DNA from: Dehalococcoidia bacterium
Lineage (GTDB): Bacteria; Chloroflexota; Dehalococcoidia; Lucifugimonadales; VXLM01
Assembly (NCBI GenBank): GCA_009841605.1
Contig: VXLM01000016.1
Span: forward strand, 1 to 55,258
Length of the DNA: 55,258 nt
Direction: 5' to 3'
The notes under the pieces are model-generated. The model was not told where the DNA came from, did not search any database, and saw only the letters and a list, made by a program, of their open reading frames with translations. The position numbers were made by a program, and so were the translations under genes. Positions 1-9,084 of the stretch are shown here, one piece after another; the stretch's first letter is position 1, and the number at the start of each line of letters is the position of its first letter.

Positions 1-50
1 TCGCTATGCTCGGAATGACAGCTGGTTGGCTCGGAATGACAGGTGGTGGG

Positions 51-177
51 TTCGGATTATTTCATGAGGGTTGCCACCCTCACCACCTGGAATGAAAAAG
101 GCGTTGGTTCTCCCGTTCTTTGAAGGACTGATGGCGAGGCACTGAAGATGGATTCCTGCCTCCGCAGGAATGACGGT
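51..177 (+). repeat. 127-bp interspersed repeat, copy 1
   Basis: This element matches 36641-36767 over exactly 127 bases with scattered substitutions. It starts with a TCGGA...TTTCATGAGGGTTG segment, carries a GTTGCCACCCTCACCACC tract and ends with the TTCCTGCCTCCGCAGGAATGACGG palindrome. Neither copy contains a plausible gene. It looks like a non-autonomous mobile or REP-like element. Confidence 0.7.
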
Positions 178-180
178 GGG

Positions 181-326
181 GGGGCTACGTGGGAATTTTC
201 GTAGCAATCGCTCATGTCAGTTTTCACCGACACCCGTACGTATGAAAATGGGTGCCGAGCGGAGGACGGGCAACCACAAGGGTTGCCCCTACGAGTGGTT
301 GGCCGTGGGAATTTTCGTAGCAATCG
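181..326 (+). repeat. Duplicated intergenic unit, copy A
   Basis: The unit runs from GGGCTACGTGGG through a TTTTCGTAGCAATCG segment, a CACCGACACCC...GGGTGCCGAG inverted pair and a GGGCAACCACAAGGGTTGCCC palindrome. A second copy lies at 593-738. Part of it (TTTTCGTAGCAATCG...CATGTCGG) appears a third time around 306-350. Confidence 0.7.
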
Positions 327-510
327 CTCATGTCGGTTGTCACCGACACCACCAATCATGAAAGAAGGGTTGGAGTCGTCGTTCTTGGTTGGCAGACGAC
401 CAGGGCATTGGGTTCCCGCGTACGCGAGCGAGAATGACGGTTGGTGTGGTGGGGCGGCTATTTTCAGAGGAATGACAGGTGATGGGGAAGGCGAGACATT
501 CACCCTCACC

Positions 511-543
511 CTATCCCCTCTCCCACGACGGGAGAGGGGATAG
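511..543. repeat. 14-bp perfect palindrome
   Basis: Two 14-base arms (511-524 and 530-543) are exact reverse complements around a five-base loop. The core CCCTCTCCCACGACGGGAGAGGG recurs at 8978-9000 downstream of sucD, so it is an interspersed palindrome rather than a terminator specific to one gene. Confidence 0.65.
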
Positions 544-592
544 GGAGACGATGGAGAGTGGGTTCCTGTACACGCAGGAATGACGGTGGTGG

Positions 593-738
593 GGGGCTAC
601 GTGGGTATTTTCGTAGCAATCGGTCATGTCGGTTTTCACCGACACCCATACGTATGAGAATGGGTGCCGAGTGGAGGACGGGCAACCACAAGGGTTGCCC
701 CTACGAGCGGTTTGCCGGGGGGTATTTTCGTAGGAATG
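593..738 (+). repeat. Duplicated intergenic unit, copy B
   Basis: Second copy of the unit at 181-326, with the same order of segments and about one change per ten bases. The two copies are direct repeats about 410 bp apart. Confidence 0.7.
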
Positions 739-848
739 TAGCGAGAGAACAATTCGTGCATATCTCACTGACTCTGAGCAGCTACTTGGGAGGGAATCTG
801 CGTAAGTCCAGCAGGACTCGATTTGGAGCCGTTGGCCTCGCGCCCCGC

Positions 849-877
849 TTGTGGGGACGACGGGAAAGTGGTATACT
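849..877 (+). promoter_or_regulatory. Probable sigma-70 promoter of the nusA operon
   Basis: A TTGTGG -35-like box (849-854) and a TATACT -10 box (872-877) are separated by 17 bases. The start of transcription would be near 884, giving a leader of about 100 bases that contains the hairpin at 912-938 before nusA. Confidence 0.45.
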
Positions 878-911
878 CCGGCAGTGAATGGACATCGTTA
901 TCAGTCAGGCT

Positions 912-938
912 GAGAAAGTGGGCTTGCCCCACTTTCTT
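912..938 (+). promoter_or_regulatory. Leader hairpin before nusA (possible attenuator)
   Basis: Arms GAAAGTGGG (914-922) and CCCACTTTC (928-936) pair perfectly over nine bases around a five-base loop, followed by a short T-rich run. Hairpins of this look are often found in the leader of rimP-nusA operons and may serve NusA-dependent autoregulation (family knowledge plus inference). The T-run is too short for a strong terminator. Confidence 0.5.
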
Positions 939-984
939 TGTTACTAGGCGAATTCTGAAAGCGTATGGAAGCGAGGTGGTACAT

Positions 985-2601
985 ATGAAGAGCGACTTTA
1001 TCATCGCCCTCACGCAGCTTGCCGCCGAGCGTAATCTTTCGAAGGACATCGTTCTTTCGGCCATCGAAGCCGCGCTCGCGTCGGCATACAGGCGCGACAG
1101 CATCGCGGCGGGCCAGAACATATCCGTCAAGCTCGACCCGAACTCCGGCGACGTGAACGTCTCGATCGTAAAGACCGTCGTCGAGGAGGTGGAAGACCCG
1201 CTCATCGAGATGACGTTGGCCGACGCCAAGAAGATCAGCCCCATCGCCGAGATTGGCGACAACGTCCCGACAGCGGAGCTCCCCCACAGCGCGGGACGCA
1301 TCGCAGCCCAGACGGCCAAACAGGTGGTCATTCAGCGTCTCCGGGAGGCGGAGCGCGACATCGTATTCCAGGAGTACTCCGACAAGGTCGGGGAGGTCTA
1401 CACCGTCGCGGTCCAGCGGATAGAGTCCGGCAGGCACGTCATCGTCGAGCTTGGCCGGGCGGAAGCGGTACTGCCCATGTCGGAGCAGTCGCCGTATGAC
1501 CGCTACCGCGTGGGGCAGCGTTACAAGGTTTTGCTCAAGTCCATCGACCAGTCGGCGAGGGGACCGGAGATCATCGTATCCCGAGCCGACAAGGCTCTCG
1601 TGCGGCGACTCTTTGAGATGGAGGTGCCGGAAATCTACAACGGCGCCGTCGAGATCGTCGGCATCGCCCGCGAGGCGGGGTCGCGCAGCAAGGTGGCAGT
1701 ATTCGCCCGACAAGAGGGCGTGGATGCCGTCGGCTCGTGCGTCGGCCTACGGGGGATTCGCATCCAGAACATCGTTAACGAGTTGCACGGTGAGAAGATC
1801 GACGTTGTGGAGTGGAGCCGCGACCCGACGCGGTTCATCAAGAACTCCCTCAGCCCCGCGCTCGTGATGAAGGTGCAGGTAGACCAGGACGAGGGTACCG
1901 CGCTGGCCGTCGTGCCGGAGCGCCAGCTCTCCCTGGCCATCGGGAAAGAGGGCCAGAACGCGCGCCTCGCCGCGAAGCTGACGGGCCTGAAGATTGACAT
2001 CATAAGCGATGTCGAGGCCACCGTGCTCGAGGCGGAACAGGCGAAGTTGGCAGCGCAGAAGGCCGCCGAAGAGGCTGCACGCCCGGCTCCGGAGCCGGAG
2101 CCTGCGCCGGTCGTACAGGAAGAGGCACCGGCAGCGGTCGGCGAGCCGATACCGGCTCCCACCGTCGTCGAGGAAGAAGAGCCCGAAGTGCTTGCGCCCG
2201 CCGCAGCCGTTCCCGAGGAACTGCAGCCCGCTGCCGAGGTCGCGCAGCCGGCCGCCGCGGAGGCGGCGCCTGTCGAGGAACCAACAGTTACGCCCGAAGT
2301 CGAGATGCCCGAAGTCGCCGAAATCGGCGAATACGTCGAGCCGGAGATTCCCGAGGAGCTCTTCTTCGTGGAGGATGAGCCTGAACCGGTGCCCGTGGCG
2401 GAAGAGGCCACGCCCCTGCACGATCTTCCTGATGATATATGGAACATCAGCCAGGGAGGCGCCGGCGACAGCGGGGTCATCCGGTTCGCAGAGGATATCG
2501 AGGAGTTGGCGCTGCGAGGTTCGCGTGGCGGTGGCGGCAGGCGACGTCGCGGTGGTGGAGGCGGCGGCAATCGACGCCGCGGGTCCATGAGACGGAGATG
2601 A
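985..2601 (+). CDS. nusA: Transcription termination/antitermination protein NusA
   Basis: NusA binds RNA polymerase and modulates pausing, termination and antitermination. The 538-residue product has the N-terminal polymerase-binding domain (about 1-125), an S1 domain (about 130-195) and two KH domains (about 200-345; [19 protein letters not shown] is the KH2 loop). A low-complexity Ala/Pro/Glu linker (about 350-505) follows. The last 25 residues are an Arg/Gly-rich basic tail. The ATG at 985 follows GAGGTGG at good spacing and begins the family-typical MKSDF; an in-frame start further upstream at 823 precedes the leader hairpin and is rejected. rimP, usually just upstream, is absent. The ATGA at 2598 couples it to ylxR. 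Confidence 0.95.
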   Translation: MKSDFIIALTQLAAERNLSKDIVLSAIEAALASAYRRDSIAAGQNISVKLDPNSGDVNVSIVKTVVEEVEDPLIEMTLADAKKISPIAEIGDNVPTAELPHSAGRIAAQTAKQVVIQRLREAERDIVFQEYSDKVGEVYTVAVQRIESGRHVIVELGRAEAVLPMSEQSPYDRYRVGQRYKVLLKSIDQSARGPEIIVSRADKALVRRLFEMEVPEIYNGAVEIVGIAREAGSRSKVAVFARQEGVDAVGSCVGLRGIRIQNIVNELHGEKIDVVEWSRDPTRFIKNSLSPALVMKVQVDQDEGTALAVVPERQLSLAIGKEGQNARLAAKLTGLKIDIISDVEATVLEAEQAKLAAQKAAEEAARPAPEPEPAPVVQEEAPAAVGEPIPAPTVVEEEEPEVLAPAAAVPEELQPAAEVAQPAAAEAAPVEEPTVTPEVEMPEVAEIGEYVEPEIPEELFFVEDEPEPVPVAEEATPLHDLPDDIWNISQGGAGDSGVIRFAEDIEELALRGSRGGGGRRRRGGGGGGNRRRGSMRRR

Positions 2602-2885
2602 CGCCCGCCAAGAGGCGCGTTCCCCTGCGAACGTGCATCGTTTGCGGCGCGAAGGGACCGAAGAGAGGCTTTACCAGGATCGTCTCGACGCCGGAAGAGG
2701 GAGTCAAGGTCGATAGGACGGGAAGACTCTCGGGGCGGGGAGCGTATGTTTGCTGCGACGCTCGGTGCTCTCCATCAGAGTTGCGGCGAGGACGTATCGA
2801 GCAGGCCTTGAAGCGTCGAGTCACCGATGACGATTGGAATACAGTGACCGCGGAGATCGTGGGAGACGAAACCGAGCGTTCTTGA
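2598..2885 (+). CDS. ylxR: YlxR family RNA-binding protein
   Basis: A 95-residue protein of the YlxR/DUF448 family, which almost always lies between nusA and infB. The signature [19 protein letters not shown] near the N-terminus and the SGRGAYVC segment are intact. The family binds RNA; in Bacillus and Clostridioides it has been linked to RNase P and to transcription control. The start overlaps the nusA stop by four bases (ATGA), implying translational coupling. Confidence 0.93.
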   Translation: MTPAKRRVPLRTCIVCGAKGPKRGFTRIVSTPEEGVKVDRTGRLSGRGAYVCCDARCSPSELRRGRIEQALKRRVTDDDWNTVTAEIVGDETERS

Positions 2886-2914
2886 TTGGACGGTGTATAC
2901 TGTCCTGAGTACCG

Positions 2915-4723
2915 ATGACTACGAATCGAACTACAACTGAGAGAACTGATTCACGGCCGCAGACGGCGGAGGCCCGCCCGCGTCTTCCGGTGCTCGACTT
3001 ACCGTCCGCGATATCGGTGGCCGACCTCGCCGACCTTATGGGCATCGACCCCGTCGATGTCATCAAGCAGCTGATGCGCTTCGGATATATGGTCTCGATC
3101 AACGAGGTCGTCGAGTTCGAAGTCGCTTCCGGCATCGCGCAGTCGTTTGGATTCCCCGTAAAGGCTCCAACGCCGGAAGAGGAGACCTCTCAGGGATCGG
3201 TCGTCCTTACCCACGAGGGCGAAGACCCAGATAACCTCGTGGAGCGTCCCGCGGTCGTCACGATTCTCGGTCACGTCGACCATGGCAAGACCACGCTCCT
3301 GGACTCGATCCGCAATACCAACGTGGTGGCAGGGGAGAGCGGTGGGATCACCCAGCATATCGGCGCGTACCAAGTCAGGTACAACGGCACGCCGATAACC
3401 TTCCTCGACACCCCTGGTCACGAGGCGTTCACCGCCATGCGGGCGCGAGGGGCCCAGGTGACAGACATTGCGATCCTTGTGGTCGCTGCCGACGACGGGA
3501 TCATGCCGCAGACAGAGGAGGCCATCAACCACGTCAAGGCGGCCGAAGTGCCGATAATCGTGGCGGTCAACAAGATAGACCGTCCCGACGCCGACCCGGA
3601 CCGTGTGAAGCGCCAGCTCGCCGAGCGCGATCTCCTCGTCGAGGACTGGGGAGGCGACGTGATATCCGTCCCTGTCTCGGCCTTGAAAGGCGAAGGCATC
3701 GACGACCTGCTGGAGAACATCATCGTTGTGTCGGAAATCGCTGAGTTGAAGGCCAACCCCGACCAGCTTGCGCGCGGAGTCGTCGTAGAGGCACAGATAG
3801 ACAAGAGCAAGGGACCGGTAGCAACGGTACTCGTCCAGACCGGCACTCTCAAGACCGCGCAGAACATCGTCGTGAACGGACTCAAGGGACGAGTGCGGGC
3901 CATGCTCAACGACCGCGGGAAGCGCGTCAAAGAAGCCGGCCCCTCAATGCCTGTCGAGATACTCGGCATCGGCGGCTTGCCCGATGCCGGTGACACGTTC
4001 ACCATCACGCCCGACGAGCGGGCCGCCCGTGAAATGGTCGAAGAGTGGGAGCGTACCCAGTACGTCGAGCGACGACACGGGACGCTGGAGGACATCGCCG
4101 CGAGAATCGAGTCCGGCGAAGTCGTCGATCTCGACCTGATCGTCAAGACGGACGTGCAGGGCAGCACCGAGGCCGTGCGCTCCGCTCTCGAACGCCTGAA
4201 CACCGAGCGGACCAGGGTCAATATCATACATATGGCAACAGGGGCGATCACGGAGAATGACGTCATGCTGGCAGCCGCCTCGGACGCCGTGGTCATCGGT
4301 TTCAACGCTCAGCCCGGAGCGGGGGCGAATACCCTCGCCGCCCAAGAGGGCGTCGATGTCCGTTACTATGACGTCATCTACCACCTCGTCGAGGACGTCG
4401 AGAGGGCGGTCAACGGCCTGCTCGCGCCGGAGACTCGCGACATCACCGAGGGCTATGCGACAGTGCGCGCCGTGTTCAATATCGGTCGTCGCGGTCGGGC
4501 CGCAGGGGTGTACGTCAACAACGGTCGCATATCGCGTTCGTCCACAATCTACGTCATGCGGAACAACAAGAAGATCCACGAAGGTCCCATCGCCAGTTTG
4601 AAGCATTTCAGGGACGACGTGCGAGAGCTCACGAACGGACTCGAAGGCGGCGTTGTGGTCGAGGGCTTCCAGGACTACCAGGAAGGCGATATCCTCGAGT
4701 CCCACCGGATAGAGGAAGTGTGA
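2915..4723 (+). CDS. infB: Translation initiation factor IF-2 (short form)
   Basis: IF2 is the GTPase that places fMet-tRNA on the 30S subunit and drives subunit joining. The product is 602 residues, short because it lacks the long variable N-terminal extension of E. coli (890) or Bacillus (716). One IF2-N module is visible at about 28-80. The G domain shows GHVDHGKT (119-126), DTPGH (165-169) and NKID (219-222), followed by domains II, III and the fMet-tRNA-binding domain IV. It lies 29 bases after ylxR in the nusA operon. Confidence 0.96.
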   Translation: MTTNRTTTERTDSRPQTAEARPRLPVLDLPSAISVADLADLMGIDPVDVIKQLMRFGYMVSINEVVEFEVASGIAQSFGFPVKAPTPEEETSQGSVVLTHEGEDPDNLVERPAVVTILGHVDHGKTTLLDSIRNTNVVAGESGGITQHIGAYQVRYNGTPITFLDTPGHEAFTAMRARGAQVTDIAILVVAADDGIMPQTEEAINHVKAAEVPIIVAVNKIDRPDADPDRVKRQLAERDLLVEDWGGDVISVPVSALKGEGIDDLLENIIVVSEIAELKANPDQLARGVVVEAQIDKSKGPVATVLVQTGTLKTAQNIVVNGLKGRVRAMLNDRGKRVKEAGPSMPVEILGIGGLPDAGDTFTITPDERAAREMVEEWERTQYVERRHGTLEDIAARIESGEVVDLDLIVKTDVQGSTEAVRSALERLNTERTRVNIIHMATGAITENDVMLAAASDAVVIGFNAQPGAGANTLAAQEGVDVRYYDVIYHLVEDVERAVNGLLAPETRDITEGYATVRAVFNIGRRGRAAGVYVNNGRISRSSTIYVMRNNKKIHEGPIASLKHFRDDVRELTNGLEGGVVVEGFQDYQEGDILESHRIEEV

Positions 4724-4806
4724 TCCTCGGCGAACGATTTCCGTCCTGAGCATCGCGTTCGTCTCGTCCTTATACAACAACCCGATCACGGAGCGCCTGC
4801 ACGTCC

Positions 4807-5208
4807 ATGCCGTACCGTATCGAGCGAGTGAACGCCCTTTTGCGCGAGGAGATCGGGAGCGTCCTGGCCGGAGAGCTCAACGATCCTCGAATTTCTCCAA
4901 TGGCCTCCGTCACGCGAGTGGAAACCTCTCGCGATCTCAGCTTTGCCAGGGTCTACGTCAGCGTTCTCGGCACGGATGAAGAGAAGGCCGACACCATGGA
5001 GGCCCTGAAGTCCGCCTCCGGGTTCATACACCGCTCCATCAGGCCGCATCTTCGAATGCGGAACGTTCCACATCTCGCCTTTCACCTCGACGAGGCGATA
5101 GAGAAGGGCGCGGAGATGGTGGCATTCATCGACGAGGTCATCCGTCGCGACAAGGAAATCGCGACTCAGCATGGCGACCCAGACCCGCCTCTCGACGACA
5201 CGCAGTGA
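4807..5208 (+). CDS. rbfA: Ribosome-binding factor A
   Basis: A 133-residue RbfA, a KH-fold factor that binds the 16S rRNA 5' helix during late 30S maturation. The opening MPYRIERVNALLREEIG, the LNDPRI segment and the family length are typical. It lies in the usual infB-rbfA-truB order. Its TGA stop overlaps the GTG start of truB. Confidence 0.94.
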   Translation: MPYRIERVNALLREEIGSVLAGELNDPRISPMASVTRVETSRDLSFARVYVSVLGTDEEKADTMEALKSASGFIHRSIRPHLRMRNVPHLAFHLDEAIEKGAEMVAFIDEVIRRDKEIATQHGDPDPPLDDTQ

Positions 5209-6110
5209 CCGAACGAATCGACGGCATCCTCAACATCGATAAGCCCTCCGGCATCACCAGCATGGAAGTGGTGCGCCGGATCAAGCGCGCGAGTGGCCAG
5301 AAGCGCGTCGGACACGGAGGGACGCTCGACCCGTTCGCGTCGGGGGTCGTTCCTATCTGCATCGGTCGGGCAACCCGCATGATGGAGTACCTCGTGGACG
5401 GCACCAAGGAGTATCACGCCACGGTCCGCCTCGGCGTGGAGACGGACACCTACGACGTGGACGGCGAGGTTGTCGAGGAACGCGACGCCTCAGGCATCGA
5501 CCTCGAAGCCATTGAACGGGCACTCAAGCCCTTCGTGGGAATGATCGAGCAGGTGCCGCCGATGTTCAGCGCGCTGAAGAAGGACGGCAAGCGCCTCTAC
5601 GACATCGCACGAGCGGGTGGAGAGGTCGAGCGCGAGCCTCGCTCCGTACACGTCATGGGTATCGAAGTGGAGGACTGGTCGCCACCTGACCTGACCATCG
5701 AGGTTACGTGCGGCAGAGGGTTCTACATGCGCTCACTCGCCCACGATCTCGGAGAGGCCCTCGGCTGCGGCGGACACCTGCGAGAGCTCACGCGAACGAA
5801 GAACAGTGCGTTTCACATCGACCAGGCCCTGTCCCTCGAAGAGGCGGAGGCCTGCTTCACCGAAGGCACGTGGGAAGTTGTGCTTCACACCCCGGACATC
5901 GCCGTCAGGTCGATGCCCGCAATCGTCGTTGACAAGGGTGTCGCGGAACGAGTACGCAACGGAAGGCCACTGCCCGGCGCGCTGCGGATACCGTTCGACA
6001 AGCCGGGTGAAGAGTGTCGCGTTTACGGCAACGACGGCGAGTTCCTTGCGCTGATGACATTCGACCGTTCGGCTGGCCAATGGCAGCCCAGGAAGGTCTT
6101 CACGACGTGA
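5205..6110 (+). CDS. truB: tRNA pseudouridine(55) synthase TruB
   Basis: TruB converts U55 in the T-loop of tRNAs to pseudouridine. The 301-residue product carries the catalytic motif [13 protein letters not shown] with the nucleophile Asp42, and a C-terminal PUA-like region. It starts at a GTG (5205) that overlaps the rbfA stop by four bases (GTGA). It is the last gene of the nusA cluster; tRNA-Ser follows within 40 bases. Confidence 0.95.
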   Translation: MTERIDGILNIDKPSGITSMEVVRRIKRASGQKRVGHGGTLDPFASGVVPICIGRATRMMEYLVDGTKEYHATVRLGVETDTYDVDGEVVEERDASGIDLEAIERALKPFVGMIEQVPPMFSALKKDGKRLYDIARAGGEVEREPRSVHVMGIEVEDWSPPDLTIEVTCGRGFYMRSLAHDLGEALGCGGHLRELTRTKNSAFHIDQALSLEEAEACFTEGTWEVVLHTPDIAVRSMPAIVVDKGVAERVRNGRPLPGALRIPFDKPGEECRVYGNDGEFLALMTFDRSAGQWQPRKVFTT

Positions 6111-6136
6111 CGGGCTTTTCGGTGAAGCGGTACAAT
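6107..6136 (+). promoter_or_regulatory. Possible promoter of tRNA-Ser
   Basis: GTGACG (6107-6112) and TACAAT (6131-6136) are 18 bases apart, and the mature tRNA begins ten bases further on. The -35 box overlaps the truB stop. The evidence is spacing and box similarity only. Confidence 0.35.
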
Positions 6137-6145
6137 ATATCGGCG

Positions 6146-6233
6146 GGAGGGGTGGCCGAGCGGCTTAAGGCGCCTGTCTTGAAAACAGGTTTACCGAAAG
6201 GTAACGTGGGTTCGAATCCCACTCCCTCCGCCA
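6146..6233 (+). tRNA. tRNA-Ser (anticodon TGA)
   Basis: A class II tRNA with a 7-bp acceptor stem, a D-arm (GCCGAGCGGCTTAAGGC), an anticodon stem-loop CCTGT-CTTGAAA-ACAGG giving anticodon TGA, a long variable arm with a short stem, a T-arm GTGGG-TTCGAAT-CCCAC and an encoded CCA. It reads UCA serine codons. It is not the selenocysteine tRNA, whose anticodon would be TCA and whose acceptor branch would be longer. Confidence 0.96.
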
Positions 6234-6539
6234 AGAACCAAATATCCGATTAGTGGACAGAAATCTTTGAAATAACGGGTAGGCGAGATTGGAGCAACAT
6301 GGCTGTGCACTCGCCTTATCAGGTTCTCTGGATTCCTGCCTTCGCAGGAATGACGGGTAGCGATCGGGGGCGGAATTGGGTTGTACAACGACAGGGCGGG
6401 TTTGAAACCCGCCCCTACCAAGTCGTAGCCTCGCTACCCTTCGATACAATCATGTTGGAACACTAGCGTCGTGGGGTGTTGAAAAAACGTCCCTCGACCT
6501 TTTAGAGGCAACAGATAGAGCATTCACCGGAGCCAACTA
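6234..6539. repeat. Intergenic repeats before sucC
   Basis: The stretch holds the TTCCTGCCTTCGCAGGAATGACGG palindrome (about 6331-6354) and a GGGCGGGTTTGAAACCCGCCC palindrome (about 6395-6415). No gene is seen. Several TATAAT-like boxes occur, but none has a convincing partner. Confidence 0.6.
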
Positions 6540-7697
6540 TTGAAAATCCACGAATATCAGGCGAAAGAGATACTCGACAAGGGCGGCATACCTGTACCTA
6601 AGGGTGTGGTCGCAACGACCTCCGAAGAGGCCGCCGCTGCGGGGTCGGAGTTGGGCTGCAGTGTTGTGGTTAAGGCGCAGGTGCACGCGGGGGGGCGCGG
6701 GAAGGCCGGGGGCATCAAGCTGGTCGCGAGCCCGGAAGAGGCCGGCGCCGCCGCGAGCGAGCTGATCGGCTCGAACCTGGTGACGCACCAGACCGGGCCG
6801 GAGGGAGTGCCCATTCGTTCAGTCCTCGTCGAGGAGGCACTGGAGGTCGACCGCGAGTTGTACGTCGGGATGGTGATCGACGGGTCTGCCGGGGGCGTCG
6901 TGGTGATGGCCAGCGAGGCGGGCGGGATGGATATCGAGGAGGTGGCAGAGGAGACCCCGGAGAAGATCGTCCGCATTGCCATCGACCCCGTGCTGGGACT
7001 GCTGCCGTACCAGGCCCGCAAGATCGCTTACTCCCTGAACGTTGCCACCGACCAGGTCAGGCCCGTCGCGGCTATGATGTCGAAGCTCTACGACCTGTTC
7101 CTCAGCCACGACTGCTCTCTCATAGAAATCAACCCGCTCGTCGCTACGAAGGACGGCCGTCTGCTCGCCGCCGACGCCAAGCTCAACTTCGACGACGACG
7201 CGATGTTCCGTCACCGAGACCTGGCCCAGCTATACGACCCCGAGCAGGAGGACCCGCTCGAAGCGGAGGCCGGGAAGTTCGGCGTGAGCTACGTCAGGCT
7301 CGACGGCGACGTCGGGTGCATGGTGAACGGCGCCGGACTCGCGATGGCGACGATGGACGTGACCTTTGCCGCCGGAACTGCGCCCGCGAACTTCCTGGAC
7401 GTGGGAGGCGGCGCGGACGATGAAAAGATAGCCCAGGCGCTGAAGATCATCCTGTCCGATGGGAACGTCGCCAAGATACTCATCAACATTTTCGGGGGCA
7501 TCCTGCGCTGCGACGTGGTCGCGCGGGGCGCTCTCATAGCGGCAGAACGGGCTGAGAACGGGATGCCGCCAATGGTTGTCCGTATGCTTGGCACGAACGC
7601 CGACGAAGGTCGGAAGCTGCTGGAGGAGTCATCATTAAACGTGACTCTCGTGGATGATCTCAACCAGGCGGCGCTGGCAATAAAGGCGCTCGGCTAA
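6540..7697 (+). CDS. sucC: Succinyl-CoA synthetase (ADP-forming) beta subunit
   Basis: SucC is the ATP-grasp and CoA-ligase subunit that, with SucD, interconverts succinyl-CoA and succinate with ATP formation. The 385-residue product opens MKIHEYQAKEILDKGGI, has the nucleotide-binding segment VVKAQVHAGGRGKAGGIK, and a C-terminal CoA-ligase domain with the NIFGGILRCDVVARG loop. The start is a TTG at 6540. sucD follows 351 bp later on the same strand, an unusual gap filled with repeats. Confidence 0.95.
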   Translation: MKIHEYQAKEILDKGGIPVPKGVVATTSEEAAAAGSELGCSVVVKAQVHAGGRGKAGGIKLVASPEEAGAAASELIGSNLVTHQTGPEGVPIRSVLVEEALEVDRELYVGMVIDGSAGGVVVMASEAGGMDIEEVAEETPEKIVRIAIDPVLGLLPYQARKIAYSLNVATDQVRPVAAMMSKLYDLFLSHDCSLIEINPLVATKDGRLLAADAKLNFDDDAMFRHRDLAQLYDPEQEDPLEAEAGKFGVSYVRLDGDVGCMVNGAGLAMATMDVTFAAGTAPANFLDVGGGADDEKIAQALKIILSDGNVAKILINIFGGILRCDVVARGALIAAERAENGMPPMVVRMLGTNADEGRKLLEESSLNVTLVDDLNQAALAIKALG

Positions 7698-8048
7698 GGA
7701 ATATGGATCCGTCATTCCGGCGAAAGGAGTCCTTTGCGTAACCTCCAGATATGGCTTAGGGCCGCGAATTTCACCCCCATCCTAACCTTCCCCCATCGAG
7801 GGGGAAGGGATTTCCAAGCTTGCATAACTGGCACGATAACCTGCCATTCCGAGCATAGCGAGGAATCCAGGATTTTGGGACGGCGTTATCTGGGACTTTC
7901 CGGCTACGTGACGTCGCGTGGAGGACAGGGATTTTAGATTCCTCACTCCGCTGCGCTACGTTCGGAATGACAGAAATTGCGGTTATGCAAAGGTCTTCGA
8001 AAGCGGGAAATATCACTAGAGTGAACTGATACGAGGAGCTTCGGAAGC
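7698..8048. repeat. Repeat-filled spacer between sucC and sucD
   Basis: The spacer contains a CCTTCCCCCATCGAGGGGGAAGG palindrome (about 7788-7810) and an inverted pair of the CATTCCGAGCATAGCGAGGAATCC / GGATTCCTC...GGAATG type (about 7845-7975). The same family recurs near 32590-32690 and 36520-36650. No gene is seen. sucC and sucD are normally adjacent, so the spacer looks inserted. Confidence 0.6.
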
Positions 8049-8927
8049 ATGAGTATATTGGTCGATAGGAACACTCGGCTGCTGGTGCAGGGCATCACCG
8101 GTAAGGAAGGAAGCTACCACGCCGCGAGGTGCCGGGAGTACGGCACGAACCTCGTGGCGGGTGTAACACCAGGAAAGGGTGGCCAGGTATTCGATGGGGA
8201 CGTTCCCGTGTATGACACGGTTGAGCGGGCAGTCGACGAGACGGGGGCGAACGCCTCTCTCATCTTCGTCCCGCCGCCCTTTGCCGCTGACGCCATCGTC
8301 GAGTCGGTCGACGCCGGAATTCCCGTAATCGCGACCATAACCGAAGGAGTGCCGGTGAAGGACTCCGTCAACGTCGTGCGCTATCTCCAGGGCAAGGACG
8401 TTACCGCCATAGGGCCGAACTGCCCCGGCATCATCTCACCCGGCGAACAGTGCAAGATGGGCATCATGCCGGGCGCTATGCACATGCCCGGCCGGGTCGG
8501 AATCGTCTCGCGCAGCGGGACGCTGACCTATGAGGCGGTCGGTCAGCTCACAGGACTGGGGATCGGACAGTCCACCTCGGTCGGTATCGGAGGCGACCCG
8601 GTGAACGGAACCTCGTTCGTCGACGTGCTTGAGCTGTTCAACGACGACACCGAGACCGACTGCGTCGTGTTCATTGGCGAGATCGGCGGCACGAAGGAGC
8701 AGGAGGCAGCCGAGTACATCGGAAGCGATGAGTTTAGTAAGCCCGTCGCGGCCCTCATCGTCGGACGGAGCGCTCCGCCCGGCCGCCGCATGGGGCACGC
8801 GGGCGCGATCATCACCGGGAAGGCGGCCCGAGCCGACGAGAAGATCAAGGCGCTCGAACGGGCGGGGGCAACCGTCATCCCCAGTCCCGCCGACATCGGC
8901 GTCACCGTGCAACAGGTCCTTTCCTAG
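8049..8927 (+). CDS. sucD: Succinyl-CoA synthetase alpha subunit
   Basis: SucD binds CoA in its N-terminal Rossmann domain and carries the histidine that is phosphorylated during catalysis. In this 292-residue product the phosphohistidine is His250 in the [10 protein letters not shown] segment, and the GPNCPGI loop (122-128) is present. The ATG at 8049 follows GAGGAG. It pairs with sucC upstream and functionally with the 2-oxoglutarate:ferredoxin oxidoreductase genes at 37079-39672. Confidence 0.96.
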   Translation: MSILVDRNTRLLVQGITGKEGSYHAARCREYGTNLVAGVTPGKGGQVFDGDVPVYDTVERAVDETGANASLIFVPPPFAADAIVESVDAGIPVIATITEGVPVKDSVNVVRYLQGKDVTAIGPNCPGIISPGEQCKMGIMPGAMHMPGRVGIVSRSGTLTYEAVGQLTGLGIGQSTSVGIGGDPVNGTSFVDVLELFNDDTETDCVVFIGEIGGTKEQEAAEYIGSDEFSKPVAALIVGRSAPPGRRMGHAGAIITGKAARADEKIKALERAGATVIPSPADIGVTVQQVLS

Positions 8928-8977
8928 ATCCGGTCCCAGATGATTTTTGTAGCTTACTCAAAACACCCTCACCCTAG

Positions 8978-9000
8978 CCCTCTCCCACGACGGGAGAGGG
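8978..9000. repeat. CCCTCTCCC palindrome
   Basis: Arms 8978-8986 and 8992-9000 repeat the core of the palindrome at 511-543. It lies just after sucD and could act as a transcription stop, but it has no T-run and recurs elsewhere. Confidence 0.5.
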
Positions 9001-9023
9001 GATAAATCGCTATCTGTCCGGTT

Positions 9024-9032
9024 TGTTATATT
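9024..9032 (+). promoter_or_regulatory. Possible extended -10 promoter for the SDR gene
   Basis: TGTTATATT matches an extended -10 box (TG-N-TATAAT). No -35 box is seen. It lies 53 bases before the SDR start codon. Confidence 0.35.
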
Positions 9033-9084
9033 CAAGTTGACTGGGTACCAGTTCGCCCGACCGCGGGAAGGAGTTATACGAAAC

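Larger units (their letters stand above)
1..848. repeat. Repeat-rich intergenic region
   Basis: No credible gene is seen here; the open frames are low-quality and overlap on both strands. The stretch is a mosaic of short interspersed repeats: Cys-free, non-coding palindromes of the form TTCCTGC...GCAGGAATGACGG (about 151-177 and 565-586), a duplicated unit of about 145 bp (181-326 and 593-738), a 14-bp perfect palindrome at 511-543, and a 127-bp element at 51-177 that recurs at 36641-36767. This kind of repeat clutter is common in Chloroflexota metagenome-assembled genomes (general knowledge). Confidence 0.75.

Noticed and set aside
1-848. CRISPR array
   Set aside because: The repeats are few, of different lengths and irregularly spaced, with no uniform spacers and no cas genes.
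823-984. N-terminal extension of NusA from ATG 823
   Set aside because: It would cover the promoter and the leader hairpin; the conserved NusA start is at 985.
1635-2588. Long open frames antisense to nusA, infB and other GC-rich genes
   Set aside because: They mirror real genes in biased codon positions, lack ribosome binding sites and have low-complexity Ser/Arg/Ala translations.
6146-6233. tRNA-Ser considered as the selenocysteine tRNA
   Set aside because: Its anticodon is TGA, not TCA, and the acceptor stem has the ordinary seven pairs.
8978-9000. Terminator of sucD
   Set aside because: The palindrome recurs at 511-543 and has no T-run.
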